This document shows, one piece after another, positions 43,312 through 51,451 of a stretch of 51,451 bases of DNA (position 1 is the first letter of the stretch; every line of letters begins with the position of its first letter). The notes under the pieces are model-generated. The model had not been told where the DNA came from. It did no database searches and was given only the letters and a program-made list of their open reading frames with translations. Position numbers and translations under genes: made by a program. The stretch spans positions 1 to 51,451 of the forward strand of contig NZ_FQUU01000025.1 of the NCBI RefSeq assembly GCF_900129295.1, given 5' to 3'. Source of the stretch: Flavisolibacter ginsengisoli DSM 18119. GTDB taxonomy: Bacteria > Bacteroidota > Bacteroidia > Chitinophagales > Chitinophagaceae.

Positions 43312-44383
43312 ATATAAATATCCCCCAAACTGAAAGTATTAGTACCTGCGGCCAGCAGCTTGACAATGAAGCACCCTCAAAGGCCACATTGCGCATAGCA
43401 TCATTCAACGCTGTCAGGGGAAGGAATTGGATAATAGGTTGCAAAAATGCCGGAAGCGCAGTTTTGGAGAAAAATGTTCCAGATAAAAAATACTGGGGGA
43501 ACATGAACAGGTTAGCATATATAGGAATGACATTCTGGTTCTTTGCAATGCCTGTTATAAAAAAACCGAAACCCATAAATACAAGCAATGCCAGGAAGCT
43601 CAAAAAGATCATATCCATGAAAGTGAAAAATCCATTGGCAAGCGTAAAATGATAACCATAATATCCAAACGCGATCAACACAACAACTGTCATTAACTGG
43701 AAAAGCACTTTTGCCAGGCTTTCACCCAAAATGATGTATTGCTTTTTTACGGGTGTGGAATACATCCGCTTTAATACCAGGGTTTCCCTTAAAGAATAAA
43801 AGCTGAAGGCAATTCCAAAAACAGCAGCCCCAATCAACGAAAACCCTATCATACCCGGTAAAAAGAAATCGATCATCCGGTATCTCCTTCCTCCTTCTAT
43901 CATGGTTTGGCTTACCGTAGCAATGGTGGGCCGGTTCGCGTAGGTTGTGTTGTCTATGCCTGCTATGCTTGAATTGAGCGCAGATATCAACAACCCGAAA
44001 TCTTTCTGCGCTGCCGGCGAGGTGCGCAGGTGAATATCATAGGGTGCATGTTGTGCCGTATCCCTGTGCCTGGTAACACTGATCACAGCTGTTACCCTAC
44101 CTTTTCTTAGTTCATCTTCTACATCTTTTTTGTTTTCGTCTACAAAATGGAGAACGGGATTATGCAGCAGCGCTTTGGAAACAAGGTTATTGCTATCAAC
44201 ACCTTTTTCCCAGGCTACATCCACCTTTGGCGCACCATTGCCTCCTAATGACCCGAATATCCATATCAGAACAATAGGAAAGAATAAACTGAAAAAAATA
44301 GATTGCGGGCTTCTGAAAGTAGCTTTCAGGCTTGCCTTTGTTATGGCCAGCATGGCCCTGACCTGGCTATAAGGTTGTGGCAT
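43277..44383 (-). CDS. ABC-2 type transporter permease
   Basis: This 368-residue protein has a first helix at about 27-45 (SIFFSLFFPIVLIWIFGS), an extracytoplasmic loop of about 130 residues, and five more helices at about 172-350 with the ABC-2 signature FFLPGMIGFSLIGAAVFG...YSLRETLVLKRMYSTPVKK. Proteins of this type export drugs, polysaccharides or lipids and need an ATPase subunit. None is encoded next to it; the neighbours are an SRPBCC-like gene downstream and sppA upstream. Confidence 0.92.
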   Translation of the reverse strand: MPQPYSQVRAMLAITKASLKATFRSPQSIFFSLFFPIVLIWIFGSLGGNGAPKVDVAWEKGVDSNNLVSKALLHNPVLHFVDENKKDVEDELRKGRVTAVISVTRHRDTAQHAPYDIHLRTSPAAQKDFGLLISALNSSIAGIDNTTYANRPTIATVSQTMIEGGRRYRMIDFFLPGMIGFSLIGAAVFGIAFSFYSLRETLVLKRMYSTPVKKQYIILGESLAKVLFQLMTVVVLIAFGYYGYHFTLANGFFTFMDMIFLSFLALLVFMGFGFFITGIAKNQNVIPIYANLFMFPQYFLSGTFFSKTALPAFLQPIIQFLPLTALNDAMRNVAFEGASLSSCWPQVLILSVWGIFIYAITARVFRWE

Positions 44384-44522
44384 GTAACAATGTAAAATGG
44401 CTTTGATGAAGAGTTTATGGTTTTTCCCAATTTGATAAGAGAGCCCCGGAGGTCGTGCATTATTGCCTTTTTCTCCTGGCAGGCTTACTTACAAACTCTA
44501 AATAAGCGCAGCAAAAGTAGTA

Positions 44523-46274
44523 TTAATGTGTAATGAAATCAAAAGGCAGTCTCGCCTGCACTGATCCCGTAATTTCTTTAATGCGTATCAATTGCTGGTA
44601 GATCCTGAAGTTTTCCTCTCCCACCTGTTGCTTTATCAAAGCTTCTGGTTCTGATTTCTTTTTATTGATAAACTGGTTGATCCAGCTTTGTCTTTCCGGG
44701 AATTCTTTAATACCATAACTCTCCAGTTTAGACATGCGGGAGGCACAATTTATAGCATCCTGCAAATTTCCCAGTTTATCTACCAGTCCTAACTGTAAAG
44801 CATCTTCACCACTCCATACCCTTCCCTGCGCAATACTGTCAATATAGGTAATCTGCTTTTTCCTTCCCTGGGCCACTCTTTGTTTAAATTGTAAGTAGGT
44901 ACGGTCTACCCCTGCCTGCACCAGTTTTTGTTCTGTCTCATTCAAGGGCCGGTACACACCTCCGGCATCCGCATAAGGAGCAGTTTTCACTCCATCAAAG
45001 GTTACTCCCAGTTTATCCTTGAAAAAAGATTCCATATTAGGTATGATACCAAATACGCCAATAGATCCCGTGATGGTATTGGGATTGGCAAAAATACTGT
45101 CAGCACCACAGGAAATATAATAACCTCCTGATGCTGCCACATCACCAAAACTTACCACTACAGGCTTACCATCTTCGCGGGCCAATTGCAATTCCCTCCA
45201 GATATTTTCACTGGCCAAAGCGCTGCCCCCTCCGGAATTCACCCTCAATACAATAGCCTTGACAGATTTATCCAACCGTACTTTCCTGATGATATTACGG
45301 AAATTATCTCCACCTATATTATTGTTTGAGCCCAGGCCATCCACTATATCTCCTTCTGCATAGATCACCGCAATGCGATCACTTCCTGTTTTTCTAAGGC
45401 TTACGCTTTCATTGTAGCTGTTCATGGGAAGCAAATTCATCTTATCATATTTGCCTATTCCCAGCTTTTTCTTGATCTCATCCTTCACCTGGTCATCATA
45501 CCTTACACCATCTATCAATTTGTGAGCAACAGCATCCTGGGGAGTTTGTATGGCAGCATTGTTGGCCAACCCATGTAAAGTAGCTGTGTCTATACCCCTT
45601 GACTTACCTGATTGCACCAGGAAGTAACGATACATATCCCCCAGCCATTCCAGCGTCTGCAGCCTGTTCTCAGGGGTCATTTTATCCACCCTGAAGATCT
45701 CCGTAGCGCTTTTAAACTTACCGGCATAAAATATCTGCGCCTTTATTTCCAGCTTGTCCAGCATGCCTTTTAAAAACGGGAGAGTGACACTATAACCTGT
45801 CCAATCTAATTGACCTGAGGGATTAACGTAAACTTTATCAGCCGCACTGGCAATAAAGTAGGCTTGCTGTGACATTACATCACCCTGGGCCAGTACAAAC
45901 TTCTTAGACTTTTTAAAATCCAAAATAGCATTGCGTATCTCATTGCTCGAGGCAAAACTATTGGCATTGTTATCAGCCTTAATGTAAATACCAGCTATAT
46001 TATCATCTTCCCTGGCATGTTGTATCAACCGCACCACATCAAACAATCCCGGTGCCTCACCTTCCTGGGAAAGGGCATTAAATGGTGGTTGTGATTCATG
46101 TTGCTCCTTAAAATGCTGACCTAGGTCAAGCACCAATACAGAGTTTTTGGCTACATCAGGTTTTTCCTTGGAAGTGAACTGGCTCACTACTGCCAGCAAA
46201 AGAAATATAGCAACAAGGCAAAATACTATGATAGAAAGCAGGGAAGCAAAGAACATTTTAAAGAAGCTACTCAT
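44523..46274 (-). CDS. sppA: Signal peptide peptidase SppA, long form
   Basis: This 583-residue membrane protease, with an N-terminal anchor at about 9-31, degrades cleaved signal peptides. It has the two-repeat long-form architecture, with the catalytic dyad split between halves: K188 in GKFKSATE and S382 in DVAASGGYYIS. VNSGGGSALASE and ANPNTITGSIGVFG flank the serine in the typical order. A TATTTTTG box (46293-46300) precedes it. It is divergent from folK. Confidence 0.95.
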   Translation of the reverse strand: MSSFFKMFFASLLSIIVFCLVAIFLLLAVVSQFTSKEKPDVAKNSVLVLDLGQHFKEQHESQPPFNALSQEGEAPGLFDVVRLIQHAREDDNIAGIYIKADNNANSFASSNEIRNAILDFKKSKKFVLAQGDVMSQQAYFIASAADKVYVNPSGQLDWTGYSVTLPFLKGMLDKLEIKAQIFYAGKFKSATEIFRVDKMTPENRLQTLEWLGDMYRYFLVQSGKSRGIDTATLHGLANNAAIQTPQDAVAHKLIDGVRYDDQVKDEIKKKLGIGKYDKMNLLPMNSYNESVSLRKTGSDRIAVIYAEGDIVDGLGSNNNIGGDNFRNIIRKVRLDKSVKAIVLRVNSGGGSALASENIWRELQLAREDGKPVVVSFGDVAASGGYYISCGADSIFANPNTITGSIGVFGIIPNMESFFKDKLGVTFDGVKTAPYADAGGVYRPLNETEQKLVQAGVDRTYLQFKQRVAQGRKKQITYIDSIAQGRVWSGEDALQLGLVDKLGNLQDAINCASRMSKLESYGIKEFPERQSWINQFINKKKSEPEALIKQQVGEENFRIYQQLIRIKEITGSVQARLPFDFITH

Positions 46275-46292
46275 ATCGGTTCATTCAGTTTT

Positions 46293-46300
46293 CAAAAATA
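46293..46300 (-). promoter_or_regulatory. Bacteroidota -7 box TATTTTTG for sppA
   Basis: It matches TAnnTTTG on the minus strand, 18 nt before the sppA ATG. Confidence 0.55.
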
Positions 46301-46332
46301 AAAGATATTTGATGCCTATTGAATAAACAAAT

Positions 46333-46815
46333 ATGAACTCAGTTTATTTACTGATAGGTGGAAATATGGGCGACAGGTTCAATTATTTGCGCCAGGCTAA
46401 AGATGCAATAGGCAAAAATGCAGGTAAAATACTTGAAACCTCTGCCATTTATGAAACAGAAGCATGGGGACTTACCAACCAGGATAAGTTCCTTAACCAG
46501 GCTTTAAAAATAGATACTCAATTAAATCCAAAGGATCTACTGCATTGCTTATTGCAGATTGAAGAAAGCCTTGGAAGGAAAAGGGATGTAAAATACGGCC
46601 CAAGGATTATAGACATTGATATCCTGTTCTATGGAAACGAGATCGTTTCCGCGCCTCATTTGAAAATTCCGCATCCCGAAATTCAGAACCGCCGCTTTGC
46701 CCTCCAATGCCTGCAGGATATAGCGCCCACTTTCTGTCACCCTTCATTACACAAAACAATTAAGCAATTACTGGCTGAATGTGCAGACCCGCTGGTGGTG
46801 AATAAATTTAATTGA
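46333..46815 (+). CDS. folK: HPPK, 6-hydroxymethyl-7,8-dihydropterin pyrophosphokinase
   Basis: This 160-residue enzyme transfers pyrophosphate from ATP to hydroxymethyl-dihydropterin in folate synthesis. It has LLIGGNMGDRFNYLRQA at the start, ETSAIYETEAWG, FLNQALKI, the signature KYGPRIIDIDIL with the metal-binding aspartates, and IPHPEIQNRRF. The length is typical. It is followed after 139 bp by a deoxynucleoside kinase gene, a pairing seen in other Bacteroidota. Confidence 0.97.
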   Translation: MNSVYLLIGGNMGDRFNYLRQAKDAIGKNAGKILETSAIYETEAWGLTNQDKFLNQALKIDTQLNPKDLLHCLLQIEESLGRKRDVKYGPRIIDIDILFYGNEIVSAPHLKIPHPEIQNRRFALQCLQDIAPTFCHPSLHKTIKQLLAECADPLVVNKFN

Positions 46816-46954
46816 CCACGTGCGCCAACAATCTTTATTTTGCCGCCTCAGACCACAAACAATGACCAGGATTGACTGAAACCCCTGATAGATCTTCAAA
46901 TCATCCTTCAAGGGTTTAATGCAGCAGCCAACAGGGCTGTGTGGTGCCAATAAT

Positions 46955-47587
46955 ATGAAGTACACATTTATTACAATTGAAGGAAATATAGGTGCGGGTA
47001 AAACCACTTTGTCACATTTGCTTGCAAAGCAATTCAATGCACGGTTGGTACTGGAACAGTTTGCTGACAATCCATTCCTTCCAAAGTTTTATGAGAATCC
47101 GCAACAATATGCCTTTCCGCTGGAGCTATTCTTCATGGCTGAACGTTTTAAGCAATTGAAAGAGTTAATCCAGCAAAAAGACCTTTTCCAAAACCTCACC
47201 ATATCTGATTACCTGTTTACCAAATGCCTGTTATTTGCCAAGATCAACCTTTCAGAAGAAGAGTTCAGGCTGTATCAACGCCTGTTTGACATCATGTACC
47301 AGCAACTGGTGCAGCCGGAGATATTGATCTACCTACATGCCCCTGTAGCAAAGCTTCAGCAAAACATTAAGAAACGAAACCGTCCCTACGAACAACAGAT
47401 CCCTGACGATTATCTTTTCAGCATCCAGGAAACCTATACACATTACATCAAGCAACATAATCTAAAGACCATCTATGTTGATGTTTCCAATGCCGACTTC
47501 CTCGGCAACCCCGAGCACCTACATGTGATCATCGATGCTCTCGATAAGGAATACCCCGAAGGACAGCATTTTCTTAGCCTGCCTTGA
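46955..47587 (+). CDS. Deoxynucleoside kinase
   Basis: The protein has 210 residues from ATG 46955 (MKYTFITIEGNIGAGKTTLS); the twelve extra upstream residues in frame look non-coding. It has the P-loop GNIGAGKTT (10-18), VLEQFADNPFL with the catalytic Glu, the AERFKQLKEL helix, SDYLFTKCLLFAKINL in place of the DRS motif, and the arginine-rich lid KKRNRPYEQQI. It phosphorylates deoxyadenosine or deoxyguanosine for salvage; specificity is not clear. Confidence 0.94.
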   Translation: MKYTFITIEGNIGAGKTTLSHLLAKQFNARLVLEQFADNPFLPKFYENPQQYAFPLELFFMAERFKQLKELIQQKDLFQNLTISDYLFTKCLLFAKINLSEEEFRLYQRLFDIMYQQLVQPEILIYLHAPVAKLQQNIKKRNRPYEQQIPDDYLFSIQETYTHYIKQHNLKTIYVDVSNADFLGNPEHLHVIIDALDKEYPEGQHFLSLP

Positions 47588-47892
47588 TAGAGTCGGGAGT
47601 CGGGAGTCCGGAGCCTGGAGCCTGGACCTTTATTAGAGTAACCTTCAAAATCCTTCCCAATCCTATTAATCTAAGTTCTCTCTTCCTTGAAAATTGAACA
47701 TTGAAATTGTTCATTGAAAATTTTTCTTTTATTGACCTAAAATATGACTGCTATATAAAAGCCTCTTCAACCCAATCCTTCATCATTCAATATTCCTTGT
47801 TCGCCTGTTCGATATTCCCATCCCTCCTCAATAATCCTTTCAATCTTAGAAATCTTAGTTCTCACTTTAGTTCTCTTTTATCTTTGCCCCTC
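47588..47892. repeat. Non-coding gap with short tandem repeats
   Basis: The tandem gtcgggagtcgggagtc and ggagcctggagcctgg (47591-47626) follow the kinase stop. Low-complexity stretches (aattgaacattgaaattgttcattg at 47693, then many ttc/att words) follow up to the promoter of the MFS gene. The frame of the MFS gene stays open back to 47701, but the composition is not protein-like. I see no gene here. Confidence 0.55.
47879..47886 (+). promoter_or_regulatory. Bacteroidota -7 box TATCTTTG for the MFS gene
   Basis: It is a perfect TAnnTTTG match six bases before ATG 47893, implying a leaderless transcript and deciding this start against 47701. Confidence 0.65.
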
Positions 47893-49131
47893 ATGGAATT
47901 TAAAACCCTTAGCCTTTCTCCACTTAACCATAAAGAGTTTAGGTATTATATAGTCGTCCGGTTTTTTTATACCATGGCCTTGCGCATGGTAGCAACAGTA
48001 GTTGCCTATAAATTATTTCACTTAACAAAAAGCTCCTTTGCCATCGGCATAGTGGGGCTGTCAGAATTTATTCCTGTTTTTTCACTGGCCTTATATGCAG
48101 GGCATGTAGTGGACCGTTCTGATAAGCGAACACTACTGCTTAAAGGCATTCTTTCCTATTCAGCCTGCGTACTGGGTCTGCTGGTGATCACCATGCCTTC
48201 AGTGGAATCAGGTCTATCAGTATCAAAGCTTACTTTGTTGTTTTATGCCATTGTATTTTGTACAGGCATAATCAGGGCATTCGCAGGACCTACGTCTAAT
48301 GCCATTATTGCCCAACTGGTACCAAGGGAGAACCTGCAGTTTGCCGCCAGCATCAGTTCTACTTCCTGGCTGGCAGCGTCAATTACGGGGCATGCAAGTG
48401 CAGGTTTTCTCATAGCTTTCCTTGGTGTACATGCCACTTTTTATGTGATCCTTGTATACGTCCTTGTAGCAGCATTTATATTGTCAAGAATTGAGAAGAA
48501 ACCAATACTGCATACCGACCTCACCATCAGGGCATGGGACAGTGTGAAGGAAGGATTGAGATTTGTATTTAACCATAAGATCCTTTTAGGAGCCATCTCA
48601 CTTGATCTCTTCGCTGTGCTGTTTGGAGGAGCCGTAGCATTGATTCCTGAATTTGCAGATCGCATTTTAAAAGTAGGTGCTATTGGTTTTGGCTGGCTGA
48701 ATGCTGCCATTGACATTGGTTCCATCATTATGATCATTACCATAACGTTTTTCCCACTACTAAAAAAACAGGGCAGAACATTAATGATGGTAGTAGCCGG
48801 CTTTGGCCTGTGCATCATTGTTTTTGGTATTTCCCGCTTCTACTGGCTTTCCTTCGCTGCATTGGTCATAGCAGGAATGCTGGATGGAATAAGTGTAGTA
48901 ATACGCGGCACTGTATTGCAACTTACCACACCTGATGTCATGCGGGGCCGTGTAAGTTCTGTAAACTCCATGTTCATTAATTCCTCCAATGAATTGGGGC
49001 AATTCGAAAGTGGTTTCACAGCTCGCTTAATGGGAGCTGTGCCAGCCGTCGTTTTTGGAGGGTCAATGACTTTATTGGTTGCAATTGTTTCATGGGTAAA
49101 AGCTCCGGGTTTACGTAAATTCGAATATTAA
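47893..49131 (+). CDS. MFS transporter, enterobactin exporter/MFS_3-like
   Basis: This 412-residue protein starts MEFKTLSLSPLNHKEFRYYIVVRFFYTMALRM and has 10-12 membrane helices. MFS motif A is seen as GHVVDRSDKRTLLL between helices 2 and 3, with its repeat-like MRGRVSSVNSMFINSSNELGQFESG in the second half. The layout matches the MFS_3/EntS-like group of exporters. The substrate is unknown. ATG 47893 follows a perfect -7 box. It is transcribed with the following MBL gene in the same direction, 75 bp apart. Confidence 0.92.
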   Translation: MEFKTLSLSPLNHKEFRYYIVVRFFYTMALRMVATVVAYKLFHLTKSSFAIGIVGLSEFIPVFSLALYAGHVVDRSDKRTLLLKGILSYSACVLGLLVITMPSVESGLSVSKLTLLFYAIVFCTGIIRAFAGPTSNAIIAQLVPRENLQFAASISSTSWLAASITGHASAGFLIAFLGVHATFYVILVYVLVAAFILSRIEKKPILHTDLTIRAWDSVKEGLRFVFNHKILLGAISLDLFAVLFGGAVALIPEFADRILKVGAIGFGWLNAAIDIGSIIMIITITFFPLLKKQGRTLMMVVAGFGLCIIVFGISRFYWLSFAALVIAGMLDGISVVIRGTVLQLTTPDVMRGRVSSVNSMFINSSNELGQFESGFTARLMGAVPAVVFGGSMTLLVAIVSWVKAPGLRKFEY

Positions 49132-49206
49132 GAACTGGCATTGAACTTTTAGGCTGTAAACCTGTTACTGGTTTATAGCCGATAGTAATCATTAAACCCT
49201 TTTTCC

Positions 49207-50109
49207 ATGCATCGCAGGCATTTCCTTCATCAAACAACACTCCTGGCTTCAGCCAGCCTTTTATTTCAACAAAAAGCTATGGCCTCAATTCTGCAAACCG
49301 GCGACTTCCAGGTAAAAATGTTACGCAATAATGTGGGCATCTTCACAGAAAGAGGAGGAACCATTGGCTTCCTGTTGTCTAAAAATGGAACTATAGTTAT
49401 TGATGCACAATTCCCCGACACCTCCAGGCATTTAATAGATGAATTAAAGAAACAACAACATGCAAACTTTCTCTACCTCTTAAATACGCACCACCACGGC
49501 GACCATACTGCCGGAAATATTACTTACAAGGGATTGGTGGAACACGTGGTGGCACAGGAGAACTCCCAGGCAAATCAAAAAAGAGTAGCTGAGTCCAATA
49601 ATACGATGGATAAGCAATTGCTGCCTGACATGACCTTTAAGGAAGACTGGAAGCTGAAGCTGGATGATGAAAAAATAAAAGCTGAATATTTCGGGCCCGG
49701 TCATACTAATGGAGATGCTGTATACCACATTGAAAATGCAAATATTATTCATGCCGGAGACCTGATGTTCAATAAACGACATCCTTTTGTAGACAGGTCA
49801 GCCGGGGCCAATATAGGCAACTGGATCAAAGATCTCGATGGCATATTAAAAATGGCAGGTAAGGATACCATTATCATATTTGGTCATTCACTAAACCCCG
49901 GAGAAGAAACAGGAACCATAGAAGATGTGAAGAAATTCCAGGACTACCTTGGCAAGGTGCTTTCCTTTGCCGAAGCAGAGATTAAAAAAGGCGTCAGCAA
50001 GGAAGAATTCATTAAGAATACCAGTATCCCGGGTGTAACTGAATGGACCGGGCAAGGCATAGACAGGCCGCTGACTGCAGCTTATGAGGAACTAACCGAA
50101 AAAAAATAA
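49207..50109 (+). CDS. Exported metallo-beta-lactamase-fold hydrolase
   Basis: This 300-residue protein has a twin-arginine-like signal at 1-28 (MHRRHFLHQTTLLASASLLF, ending AMAS). Its MBL-fold metal site is complete: H95, H97, D99 and H100 (NTHHHGDHTAG), H166 (GPGHTNGD), D185 (HAGDLMF) and H227 (FGHS). It is related to the class B subfamily of cyclase/quinoprotein-relay and L1-like hydrolases; the substrate is unknown. Tat export would mean the metal is loaded in the cytoplasm. Confidence 0.93.
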   Translation: MHRRHFLHQTTLLASASLLFQQKAMASILQTGDFQVKMLRNNVGIFTERGGTIGFLLSKNGTIVIDAQFPDTSRHLIDELKKQQHANFLYLLNTHHHGDHTAGNITYKGLVEHVVAQENSQANQKRVAESNNTMDKQLLPDMTFKEDWKLKLDDEKIKAEYFGPGHTNGDAVYHIENANIIHAGDLMFNKRHPFVDRSAGANIGNWIKDLDGILKMAGKDTIIIFGHSLNPGEETGTIEDVKKFQDYLGKVLSFAEAEIKKGVSKEEFIKNTSIPGVTEWTGQGIDRPLTAAYEELTEKK

Positions 50110-50136
50110 ATCAGTACCCTTCTCCACACATTTCCA

Positions 50137-50430
50137 TTAGGAATCAACTGTTGCGCGACTTTCAGCAGTCACAGGGCTTATTACATTCCTGATCTCTTCT
50201 ATACGATTAGCAGGAAAGCCACCTAGTTCAGCGTGTTGTTTTATGATTTCCTTATTAGGAGCATTATAAACACAATAGATCTTATCATCCGTGACAAAGC
50301 TTTCCACCCATTGAATCTTTGGTCCAAGGTCGCTGATCACATCACAGGATTTTTGGGCTATAGCTTGCAGTTGATCCTGGGAAAGTTGACCTGCCCCCGG
50401 AATTTCTCTTTCAATAACATAACGTGGCAT
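50137..50430 (-). CDS. DUF4242 family protein
   Basis: The 97-residue protein begins MPRYVIEREIPGAGQLS and continues with WVESFVTDDKIYCVYNAPNKEIIKQHAELGGFPANRIEEI, the conserved DUF4242 core. Relatives form small ferredoxin-like dimers; one (Streptomyces SCO4226) binds nickel. HAELGGFP carries the conserved His. It is a single gene convergent with the MBL gene. Confidence 0.92.
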   Translation of the reverse strand: MPRYVIEREIPGAGQLSQDQLQAIAQKSCDVISDLGPKIQWVESFVTDDKIYCVYNAPNKEIIKQHAELGGFPANRIEEIRNVISPVTAESRATVDS

Positions 50431-50508
50431 ATAGTTAGGAGTTTATGCCTAAAAGTTACGAAATCATTTATCAATAGAATGCTGGTTTAAATGCAGGCAG
50501 CAGTACAA

Positions 50509-50994
50509 TTATTTTAATTTCTGAAGCAGCCCTTCCAAAACATAGTAGGTAATAGGACAAAAGGTAGAATTAGTAAGGGTTAGCTTTTGTCGTTTAATGA
50601 TCACATCTTCATCAGTATAGGGAAACCGGGCGCAATCTGAAGGTCGCTCCTCATATATAGAACAGCGGTTATCTTCCCCTAAAAACGGGCAGGGTGAAGA
50701 CTTCACCACAAAGTCACCTTCATCATCAACCCTTAAGTAGGTTTCAATAAAATTACTTTCCTTCATACCCAGGTATTTGCTGATACGCTTAACATCAGGG
50801 GTTTTGAAACGGGGGGAGTAATTTTTACAACAGGCAGCACATTTCAGGCAATCCACTTTTTCAAAAGCTTCCTCATGAAGATCTGGCAGGTGCTTCAATA
50901 CTTTATTTTTATCCGCCCTTTCCAGCATTTGCTTATACTGCTTCTGCTTTTCCTTGCTTTTTTTCTGCCAGTTATGTAAAGTGTCGCCGGACAT
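50509..50994 (-). CDS. YkgJ-type cysteine-cluster (putative Fe-S or Zn) protein
   Basis: The protein has 161 residues from ATG 50994 (MSGDTLHNWQKK). Its cysteine set is C49, C52, C55, C56, C103, C112 and C122 plus one near 147, the YkgJ family pattern CxxCxxCC ... CPF ... CSIYEERPSDCARFP. These proteins probably bind a metal or Fe-S cluster; the function is unproven. The seven residues before ATG 50994 look non-family. Confidence 0.92.
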   Translation of the reverse strand: MSGDTLHNWQKKSKEKQKQYKQMLERADKNKVLKHLPDLHEEAFEKVDCLKCAACCKNYSPRFKTPDVKRISKYLGMKESNFIETYLRVDDEGDFVVKSSPCPFLGEDNRCSIYEERPSDCARFPYTDEDVIIKRQKLTLTNSTFCPITYYVLEGLLQKLK

Positions 50995-51154
50995 GTTGCA
51001 AAGAACCGAAATCAAACGTTAACACATAGGTAAACGCCATTCTAAAAGTCAATTACCCACCTTCAAATTTTATTATTTTGATTGTCAACGGTTTATAATG
51101 TTTATTTCATTTCTCCTCTAAAAGCATAAACAATAGTTTACCTAAATTTTAAAA

Positions 51155-51451
51155 TGGACGGAAAAGTGTAGAAAATCTATTTGTCTCGTTCCAGAAAAAG
51201 TTTACAGACAAACTGTCAATTTTATGGAAAGGTTCATTAAAAAACACGGCAAGCGGTGGGTATGGAGTCCAACTTTTAAGATGCATGTAGCAAGGACTGT
51301 TCTGGATAAGGGTTTATCTTACCTGGAGGCAGCAGAGCTATTTAATATTAAGCGGGTAAAAACTGTTGGTGAATGGGTTAAGCAGTTTCGTAAGGAACTT
51401 GCAGGTTCAAATGCTATCGACATGGTTACTCAGTCCTCCCCAACTGGTGCT
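51155..51451 (+). mobile_element. Left end of an IS3-like insertion sequence, cut by window edge
   Basis: The sequence tggacggaaaagtgtagaaa at 51155 resembles IS3-family terminal inverted repeats. It lies 69 bp before a transposase-like reading frame. The right end is outside the window, so the match is provisional. Confidence 0.5.
51224..51451 (+). CDS. IS3-type transposase OrfA, 3' end outside window
   Basis: The frame from ATG 51224 (MERFIKKHGKRWVWSPTFK) is open for 76 codons to the edge. It shows the N-terminal helix-turn-helix of IS3 OrfA proteins: KMHVARTVLDKGLSYLEAAELFNIKRVKTVGEWVKQFRKEL, with the typical Ser-Tyr-x-x-Ala-Ala recognition start. It would bind the IS ends; the catalytic OrfB is expected downstream outside the window. 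Confidence 0.72.
   Translation, partial: MERFIKKHGKRWVWSPTFKMHVARTVLDKGLSYLEAAELFNIKRVKTVGEWVKQFRKELAGSNAIDMVTQSSPTGA

Noticed and set aside
47701-47892. 64-residue N-terminal extension of the MFS protein
   Set aside because: It is low-complexity sequence upstream of a perfect -7 box; the family-like start is at 47893.
1-51451. CRISPR arrays, rRNA and tRNA genes
   Set aside because: No regular direct repeats with spacers, no rRNA-like stretches and no cloverleaf with a conserved T-loop were found by eye.

Overview
The window looks like a piece of a Bacteroidota chromosome, most likely family Chitinophagaceae. The signs are a SusC/SusD pair, DUF3857-transglutaminase proteins, FluC-DUF190-pyrophosphatase, a Bacteroidota-type long tyrosine recombinase, TAnnTTTG promoter boxes, near-absence of Shine-Dalgarno sites, and many small hydrophilic proteins. 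The family assignment is from protein recognition only; no search was run.

Region 1 (1-5221) is the most unusual part. Six unrelated genes on the minus strand, one cut by the window edge, are separated by five elements of 137-142 bp. These have the architecture of integron attC sites: an outer AAC...GTT pair, two nearly complementary inner arms, and an unpaired loop of about 70 bp. As expected for integron cassettes, the 6-8 bases after the GTT that starts each cassette are repeated inverted at the end of that same cassette. The array begins at a single attI-like core (3903-3911) next to a tyrosine recombinase gene (4028-5221). The recombinase lies in the same orientation as the cassettes and lacks an obvious IntI-specific insertion.

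Region 2 (5222-12618) holds an 11-bp tandem repeat before a gene of unknown function and a ferredoxin-nucleotidyl cyclase fusion. It also holds phoH, a fluoride-stress operon (lipoprotein, crcB, DUF190, ppa), an NlpC/P60 hydrolase, and an ECF-type sigma factor with a small membrane partner.

Region 3 (12636-25078) is rich in small, acidic, glycine/asparagine-rich proteins, a KGG stress protein, thioredoxin, a GH1-like enzyme, a macrodomain protein, acylphosphatase and a pseudo-receiver. Nine transcription starts here share a -24/-12-like motif (TGGCAY-N4-TTKKW). Eight of the nine lie 35-43 nt before the start codon. This suggests one stress regulon and settles several start codons. Two genes here are shorter than 60 codons (21631-21810, 24046-24162).

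Region 4 (25092-34366) has clpB, a serine-hydrolase-fold protein that has lost its SxxK catalytic residues, two tandem DUF3857/transglutaminase proteins, a small membrane protein and queG.

Region 5 (34355-46274, all minus strand) has a sigma factor/anti-sigma-like/LVIVD lipoprotein/beta-barrel operon, a SusC-SusD pair, an orphan ABC-2 permease overlapped by an SRPBCC-like gene, and sppA. Region 6 (46333-51451) has folK, a deoxynucleoside kinase, an MFS exporter, an MBL-fold hydrolase, a DUF4242 protein and a YkgJ-type cysteine-cluster protein. It ends in the left end of an IS3-like insertion sequence cut by the window edge. No rRNA, tRNA or CRISPR array was seen.
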